From: Methylophilaceae bacterium
Lineage (GTDB): Bacteria > Pseudomonadota > Gammaproteobacteria > Burkholderiales > Methylophilaceae
Length of the DNA: 64,000 nucleotides
Assembly (NCBI GenBank): GCA_028342535.1
Contig: JAOLWQ010000001.1
Coordinates: 62,001-126,000 of the forward strand
Direction of reading: 5' to 3'
The notes below the pieces were generated by a model that saw only the letters and a program-made list of their open reading frames with translations, was not told the origin of the DNA and ran no database searches. Positions 59,403 to 64,000 of this stretch are shown here, piece by piece. Position numbers and translations under genes: made by a program. Numbering within the stretch: position 1 is the first letter of the stretch; every line of letters starts with the position of its first letter.

Positions 59403-60329
59403 TTCCCATTCTAGTTGTGGGTATATTTGATTTATATTTCTAGCATTTTGAACATCAAATAATTCCCACTTTCCTGCTTCGGACTGAGCTACGGTTTCTA
59501 TAGCTTCTTGAAGGCCTAGATCTTCTTCAATTGCTCCTCTTATTCCGTCCCTCAAGACTACAAAATAATTTTTATGTTTCTTAAAAGCCGCTTCCCAGTT
59601 TTTTGTTGGCGTTCCGTGTCCTGGTATAACAAGCTTAATGTTTAGTGACATAAATTGGTCAAGAATATCAATAAAGCCATTTATATCTCCGTCAACTACT
59701 GGGGTTCGTTCAATAAATAATAAATCACCAGCCCAAAAGGTTCCAGTTGATAAGTCTTCAATAGTAATATCATTATTTGTATGAGCAGTGGAGTAGGCAC
59801 TTATTTTTATTTTTCTTTCACCTAAATCTAAAATCATACTTTTATTAGTCTCAATTAAAATTGAAGGTGGAATTTGGATAGTTTTTTCAACTGGAATATT
59901 TAAATATTTAAGATTTAATTCTTCATAAAATTTTTTTCTAAGTTGCATGGCTTCTGGAAGTTTGCTGTGGCCTATGAATTTGGTATTTTTATCATTAAAT
60001 GCGGCATTTCCATATATATGATCAAGATGAACATGGGTATTAATTACATATTTAATTGGTAAGGATGTCTTTTCTCGAATACTTGCTTTAAGTGATTTAC
60101 CTATCGCTAAAGTTCCCCCAGTATCAATAACTGCAACGCTATTTTTACCAATAATGAAACCAATATTACCAATATCTCCTTGATAGCTTTCATCAACATC
60201 AAAATGTTTCCCTTGATGAACAAATATTCCTGGTGCTACTTCAACAATATCTACATGAGAAGAGCTTGCTAGAATATTTTGTGCTAAAAAAGTTAAAAAA
60301 AAGAGAAAAAGAGTTAGTTTTTTTTTCAT
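59400..60329 (-). CDS. Metallo-beta-lactamase-fold hydrolase, PQQ-associated (SoxH-like)
   Basis: A 309-residue periplasmic protein with a signal peptide (about 1-21, ending NILASSSH) and the metal-binding THVHLDHIYGN (HxHxDH). Later ligands lie in AYSTAHTNNDITIEDL, WAGDLLF and IPGHGTPT. Exported MBL proteins of this kind (SoxH-related, quinoprotein relay zinc metallohydrolases) often accompany PQQ dehydrogenases. A PQQ enzyme gene and cytochrome b561 lie close by. The substrate is unknown, and the PQQ link is inference from family resemblance and context. Confidence 0.75.
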   Translation of the reverse strand: MKKKLTLFLFFLTFLAQNILASSSHVDIVEVAPGIFVHQGKHFDVDESYQGDIGNIGFIIGKNSVAVIDTGGTLAIGKSLKASIREKTSLPIKYVINTHVHLDHIYGNAAFNDKNTKFIGHSKLPEAMQLRKKFYEELNLKYLNIPVEKTIQIPPSILIETNKSMILDLGERKIKISAYSTAHTNNDITIEDLSTGTFWAGDLLFIERTPVVDGDINGFIDILDQFMSLNIKLVIPGHGTPTKNWEAAFKKHKNYFVVLRDGIRGAIEEDLGLQEAIETVAQSEAGKWELFDVQNARNINQIYPQLEWE

Positions 60330-60381
60330 TTTGTTAAATTGGCGCTATGATTACATTAACTTTATTTTACCCTATTTAATT

Positions 60382-60984
60382 ATGAGTAGTTCTACAAAAA
60401 AATATACTAATGTTGCAATCGTTTTACATTGGCTAATTGCCATTGGCATTTTCTTTATGTTCTATCTTGGATGGTTTATGGAAGCTTTACCTAAAGAGGG
60501 AACAAAAGCTTTAAGTTATGACTTATTTGATTTAGGTTTATATACTTGGGAGTTAAACAAAGAAGCCACACCAAGAGCTTTTTATTTTAATCTTCATAAG
60601 TCTATTGGGCTTACAATATTTGCCCTTATAATTTTTAGAATTATTTGGCGATTGACTCATCGTCCACCGGCATTGATTGAAACAATGAAGTCCTGGGAAA
60701 AAAGATTAGCTACCGTCGTTCATCATGGACTTTATTTGCTAATGTTTTTAATACCTTTATCAGGGATTATTATGTCTATCGGAAGTAAATATGGGATTAA
60801 ATGGTTTGGTATTAAAGTTATTCCTGGTATTGATGATTCTGGATTACGAGAGTTATTTCTTGAATTTCATAAAATTTTTGGGGTATTAATTCTATGTGTT
60901 TTATTTTTTCATATTATTGGAGCTCTGAAACATTCTTTCGTAGACAAGGATGGAACACTACGAAGAATGTGGTTTAGCAAGTAA
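60382..60984 (+). CDS. Cytochrome b561 family protein
   Basis: A 200-residue membrane protein with four helices and the histidines expected for two b hemes: VAIVLHWLIAIGIF, NLHKSIGLTIFALIIFRIIW, TVVHHGLYLLMFLIPLSGII and FLEFHKIFGVLILCVLFFHI. It probably exchanges electrons between a periplasmic partner and the quinone pool. The start is taken at ATG 60382 (MSSSTKKYTN); a TTG at 60331 would add 17 untypical residues and nearly abut the divergent MBL gene. Confidence 0.88.
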   Translation: MSSSTKKYTNVAIVLHWLIAIGIFFMFYLGWFMEALPKEGTKALSYDLFDLGLYTWELNKEATPRAFYFNLHKSIGLTIFALIIFRIIWRLTHRPPALIETMKSWEKRLATVVHHGLYLLMFLIPLSGIIMSIGSKYGIKWFGIKVIPGIDDSGLRELFLEFHKIFGVLILCVLFFHIIGALKHSFVDKDGTLRRMWFSK

Positions 60985-61024
60985 ATCTAGTATTATGTAG
61001 TGATAATTGTAATAATAAGTCATC

Positions 61025-61867
61025 ATGCCTATCGATATTTTAACTATAACAAAACACGATCGTAATATTTTTCAAGGGAAATATATATATCCAGTTGTGT
61101 CAAGGAGAGCAGGCGGCTTATCTTTAGGAATTAATTTAAATACAAACAGTGCTTGTAATTGGCAGTGTATTTATTGTGAAGTTCCAAATTTAGTCAGAGG
61201 CAAACCAGAGCCTATTAATTTACAAGAACTAGAGAATGAGCTTGATTATTGGCTTGATCAAATTATTAATCAATCTTTTTTAAGTCAATATACTAAAAGT
61301 CAAACAGAGTTCAAAGATATAGCTTTCTCTGGGAATGGAGAGCCAACAGCGTCTAAACAGTTTAAGGATGTAGTTGGTATTTTAATTAAGAAGATTTCTG
61401 AATATAGATTAGATCAAAAAATAACAATTCGATTAATTACAAATGGTAGCTATATGTCTAACATTGTTATACAAGAATCATTATCATTAATAAGAAATAT
61501 TAATCGTGAAATCTGGTTTAAAATAGATAGTGTGAATAAGGCTGACATAAGAACAGTCAACCAAGTTAATTTATCGTTAGTGACTATTAAAAAAAATCTT
61601 GAGGCTGCACTTAATAATAGTCCAACGATTATTCAAACATGCTTCTTTAAGTTAAATGAAAAATTACCCAGTTCAGAGTCATTAGGGGAATATATTAATT
61701 TTTTGAAACCATATGAGAATAAGATTAAGGGAATACATCTTTATAGTTTAGCTAGACTATCTGAACAGCCTAGTAAAAATAAATTAAGAAGACTTACAAA
61801 ATCCGAATTAGAAGTTATTGCTAGTAAAATAAAAGTGTTAAAAATTCCAGTCTATATTTTTTCTTGA
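61025..61867 (+). CDS. Radical SAM protein (COG0731-like)
   Basis: A 280-residue radical SAM enzyme with the cluster motif C44-x3-C48-x2-C51 (NSACNWQCIYCEVPN) and the GNGEPT glycine-rich motif (IAFSGNGEPTAS). Its start, VSRRAGGLSLGINLNT, resembles the group of wyosine-synthetase-like radical SAM proteins (COG0731). Bacterial members have no proven substrate. It lies 7 bases before the PQQ-dehydrogenase gene. Confidence 0.8.
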   Translation: MPIDILTITKHDRNIFQGKYIYPVVSRRAGGLSLGINLNTNSACNWQCIYCEVPNLVRGKPEPINLQELENELDYWLDQIINQSFLSQYTKSQTEFKDIAFSGNGEPTASKQFKDVVGILIKKISEYRLDQKITIRLITNGSYMSNIVIQESLSLIRNINREIWFKIDSVNKADIRTVNQVNLSLVTIKKNLEAALNNSPTIIQTCFFKLNEKLPSSESLGEYINFLKPYENKIKGIHLYSLARLSEQPSKNKLRRLTKSELEVIASKIKVLKIPVYIFS

Positions 61868-61874
61868 ATATCAT

Positions 61875-63617
61875 ATGAAAAGTTTATTAATTATTTTTTT
61901 GAGTTTATTTCTCTTAACTGCTTGCCAAGAACAAAATGATGACTGGAGCTCTTACGGCAAAGACTTAACTAATCAACGCTTTTCGAAATTAGATCAAATA
62001 AATATTAAAAATGTAAAAGATTTAGAATTAGGTTGGCAATATCAAACAGGAATTAGTGCAACTTTTCAAGCTACTCCTATTGTCCATAAAGGTGTTATGT
62101 ATGTATCTTTACCTTTCAATCATGTCATTGCTTTAGACGGAAAGACAGGCAAAGAATTGTGGCGTTATGAACATGATAGAAACCCTAACTGGAGAATGTG
62201 TTGTGGACCAACGAACCGTGGAGTAGCTGTCCATGGCGACCAGATTTTTTTTGGGACTGTTGATGCAAGATTAATTTCACTTGACATTAAAACTGGCGAA
62301 AAAATTTGGGATATTAATGTAGTAGAGGAGGTAGTTGAAACGGAATCTTTAACCTCCCTAAATGCATTAGATCCAAACCGAGATAAAATTATAAGTGGCG
62401 GAACGGGGGTTGGTATCTCTATGGCGCCTGTTGTTTATAAGAATAAAGTGATTATAGGAATTACGGGCGTTGGCTATGGTCTTCATATAGAAGAACAGGG
62501 GGACGACTCACCATTAGGCGCGGTAGTTGGAGTTGCTGGAAGTTTTGGAAGGCCCGGCTTTTTAGCGGCTTATGATATTTATTCTGGTAAGCAAATATGG
62601 CAATTTGATACAATTCCTGAACAAGGATGGGAGGGCAAGTTTACAAATTATACTGGCGATGGCGAAGTGCTTAATCGCGATACCTACCTTGAAAAAGAAG
62701 CGCTAGCGCAATATCCAGACTCTGCTAAATATGGTGGAGGTTCTGCATGGACAACTCCGGCTATTGATGAAATAACAAATACACTTTTCTTTGGAACTGG
62801 AAATCCTTCCCCACAGATGAGCGCAGAAACCAGGCCAGGAGATAATCTTTATACAGTTTCGTTAGTAGCTTTAGATGCCGATACAGGTAAATTAAAATGG
62901 TTTTATCAGCAAGTACCCCATGATACATGGGGATATGATGTTGCTAGCCCTCCTTTATTATTTAATACTATTAATGATGGCAAGGTAATACCTGCAGTTG
63001 GCCAAGCTGGGAAAACAGGGTGGTTCTATATACATAACAGAAATAGTGGCGAGCTTTTACTTAAATCAGAAGCATTTGTCCCACAAAATAATTTATTTGC
63101 TAAAGCAACTCTAGAAGGAACTGTGATTTATCCAGCTATTCTAGGGGGATCAAATTGGTCACCGGTGAGCATGAACTTAGATCATCATTTAGTATATGTT
63201 TCTGGTATTCATGCCCCTATTAAATATACTTTGCATGAAAAAAAATCTAACAATAAAGTAATTAAATATACTAGCTCTGAACCTTCTGACGATCCTCAAT
63301 GGGGATTATTATCAGCTATAAATGTATCAACTGGTAAAATCAAATGGCAACATACAACAGAACAACCTCTTTTAGGAGGATCTGTGGCAACAAAAGGAAA
63401 TTTAGTTTTTTTAGGTGAAGGTAATGGAGACTTTAATGCTTTTAATGCAATAACTGGGGAGTTGCTTTGGCAAACAAATATAGATGCAGGAGTGAATGCC
63501 CCACCAATTACTTATATGATTAATAATAAACAATATGTTGCCGTTGTAGCTGGAGGAAATAAAATTATGGGTTACAAGCAAGGAGATTATATAAGTGTGT
63601 ATCATCTTCCAGAATAA
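61875..63617 (+). CDS. PQQ-dependent dehydrogenase (type I-like), lipoprotein
   Basis: A 580-residue eight-bladed propeller quinoprotein. The signal ends in a lipobox (LLTAC, cysteine near 17), so it is membrane-anchored, unlike soluble MxaF/XoxF. The vicinal disulfide that stacks on PQQ is present (RMCCGPTNRG). Propeller tryptophan motifs include ALDGKTGKELWRYE and AFNAITGELLW. The region GNPSPQMSAETRPGDNLYTV leads to ALDADTG, with D334 and D336 in the Asp-x-Asp arrangement typical of lanthanide-dependent enzymes. No heme c motif is present. The substrate is probably an alcohol or aldehyde. It follows the radical SAM gene by 7 bases. Confidence 0.85.
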   Translation: MKSLLIIFLSLFLLTACQEQNDDWSSYGKDLTNQRFSKLDQINIKNVKDLELGWQYQTGISATFQATPIVHKGVMYVSLPFNHVIALDGKTGKELWRYEHDRNPNWRMCCGPTNRGVAVHGDQIFFGTVDARLISLDIKTGEKIWDINVVEEVVETESLTSLNALDPNRDKIISGGTGVGISMAPVVYKNKVIIGITGVGYGLHIEEQGDDSPLGAVVGVAGSFGRPGFLAAYDIYSGKQIWQFDTIPEQGWEGKFTNYTGDGEVLNRDTYLEKEALAQYPDSAKYGGGSAWTTPAIDEITNTLFFGTGNPSPQMSAETRPGDNLYTVSLVALDADTGKLKWFYQQVPHDTWGYDVASPPLLFNTINDGKVIPAVGQAGKTGWFYIHNRNSGELLLKSEAFVPQNNLFAKATLEGTVIYPAILGGSNWSPVSMNLDHHLVYVSGIHAPIKYTLHEKKSNNKVIKYTSSEPSDDPQWGLLSAINVSTGKIKWQHTTEQPLLGGSVATKGNLVFLGEGNGDFNAFNAITGELLWQTNIDAGVNAPPITYMINNKQYVAVVAGGNKIMGYKQGDYISVYHLPE

Positions 63618-63674
63618 ATTTTTCAAAAATTTGTATCAACCCAGTGATGAATTATTATTAATTAAGGATAATTT

Positions 63675-64000
63675 TTGAATATTACAGTCGTTGGAATTGG
63701 TTATGTAGGTTTAGCGAATGCAATTTTGCTCGCACAAAATCATAGTGTTACATTAATTGATATAGTTTCAGACAAAGTTAATTTAATAAATGAAAGAAAA
63801 TCTCCTATGCAAGATCCATATATTACTCAATATTTGGAGTCAGTTAAATTAGACATGCATGCAACAATGGATCAAGACATTGCATATAAAGATGCTGAGT
63901 TAGTTATTGTAGCCACTCCTACGGATTATGACCCGGCTACAAACTTTTTTAATACAAAGTCAATTGAAGAGTCAATAGATAAAATACTTAAAATAAATAA
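63675..64000 (+). CDS. ugd: UDP-glucose 6-dehydrogenase (partial, runs off window)
   Basis: From TTG 63675, with AAGGA six bases upstream, the frame stays open to the window end (108 codons). It starts MNITVVGIGYVGLANAILLA, the Rossmann NAD-binding signature, and continues with VIVATPTDYDPATNFFNTKS, as in Escherichia coli Ugd. The enzyme oxidises UDP-glucose to UDP-glucuronate for surface polysaccharides. No in-frame ATG lies near the conserved start. Confidence 0.9.
   Translation, partial: MNITVVGIGYVGLANAILLAQNHSVTLIDIVSDKVNLINERKSPMQDPYITQYLESVKLDMHATMDQDIAYKDAELVIVATPTDYDPATNFFNTKSIEESIDKILKIN

Overview
The window looks like the replication-origin region of a low-GC, streamlined aquatic betaproteobacterium, most likely a methylotroph of the Methylophilaceae (OM43/Methylopumilus type). 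This rests on rpmH-dnaA-dnaN-gyrB without recF, beta-type gene order (argS-SPOR-dsbA, thiD-thiE-hemL, gltB-gltD-hemE), a pqqA peptide gene, a PQQ-dependent dehydrogenase and short intergenic gaps. No rRNA gene is present, so the taxonomy is inference; a SUP05-like low-GC gammaproteobacterium is the main alternative.

Layout. 1-5.4 kb: rpmH (partial), dnaA, a probable oriC in the dnaA-dnaN gap, dnaN, gyrB. 5.4-9.2 kb: an OxyR-type regulator and the three-gene proton-translocating transhydrogenase pntAA-pntAB-pntB, closed by a terminator. 9.2-14.8 kb: an accessory island with small membrane proteins, an ECF sigma factor overlapping a transmembrane Sel1 protein (probable anti-sigma factor), a secreted nine-repeat Sel1 protein, a 40-residue secreted peptide, a frameshifted gene, and a pair of PD-(D/E)XK nucleases (YqaJ type and Cys-rich type). 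14.8-18.3 kb (minus): argS, SPOR protein, dsbA and an alternative oxidase. 18.4-30.5 kb (plus): priA, thiD, thiE, hemL, gltB, gltD, hemE. 30.5-36.6 kb (minus): TonB-like gene, mpl and metH, the last behind an SAH riboswitch; then ubiK. 37-39.7 kb: a sigma-54 promoter driving a TorF porin, PII and AmtB. 39.8-42.4 kb: a cassette with two paralogous 2-oxoglutarate/Fe(II) oxygenases, free-standing pqqA and an FkbM methyltransferase. 42.4-50.7 kb (minus): mltA, apaG, thiG, thiS, a dienelactone hydrolase, small proteins, a MliC-like lipoprotein, a trypsin-like protease and a split B12-dependent ribonucleotide reductase (nrdJa/nrdJb). 51-54.2 kb: waaA, an isochorismatase-family hydrolase and a TolC-like protein. 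54.3-64 kb: TPP riboswitch-thiC, uppP, exoD-like gene, mutY, doxX-like gene, a metallo-beta-lactamase-fold protein, cytochrome b561, a radical SAM protein, a PQQ-dehydrogenase lipoprotein and the start of ugd.

How it fits together. Nitrogen entry and assimilation (AmtB, PII, GltBD), thiamine synthesis (ThiC, ThiD, ThiE, ThiG, ThiS), heme precursors (HemL, HemE), B12-dependent enzymes (MetH, NrdJ) and PQQ-linked periplasmic oxidation (PqqA, PQQ dehydrogenase, MBL protein, b561) are all represented. Three regulatory layers can be read from the DNA: riboswitches (SAH, TPP), sigma-54 nitrogen control, and a probable ECF regulon. The most novel-looking item is that ECF/Sel1 module, in which the sigma gene and the secreted Sel1 gene share a nearly identical bipartite promoter motif with exactly the same spacing.
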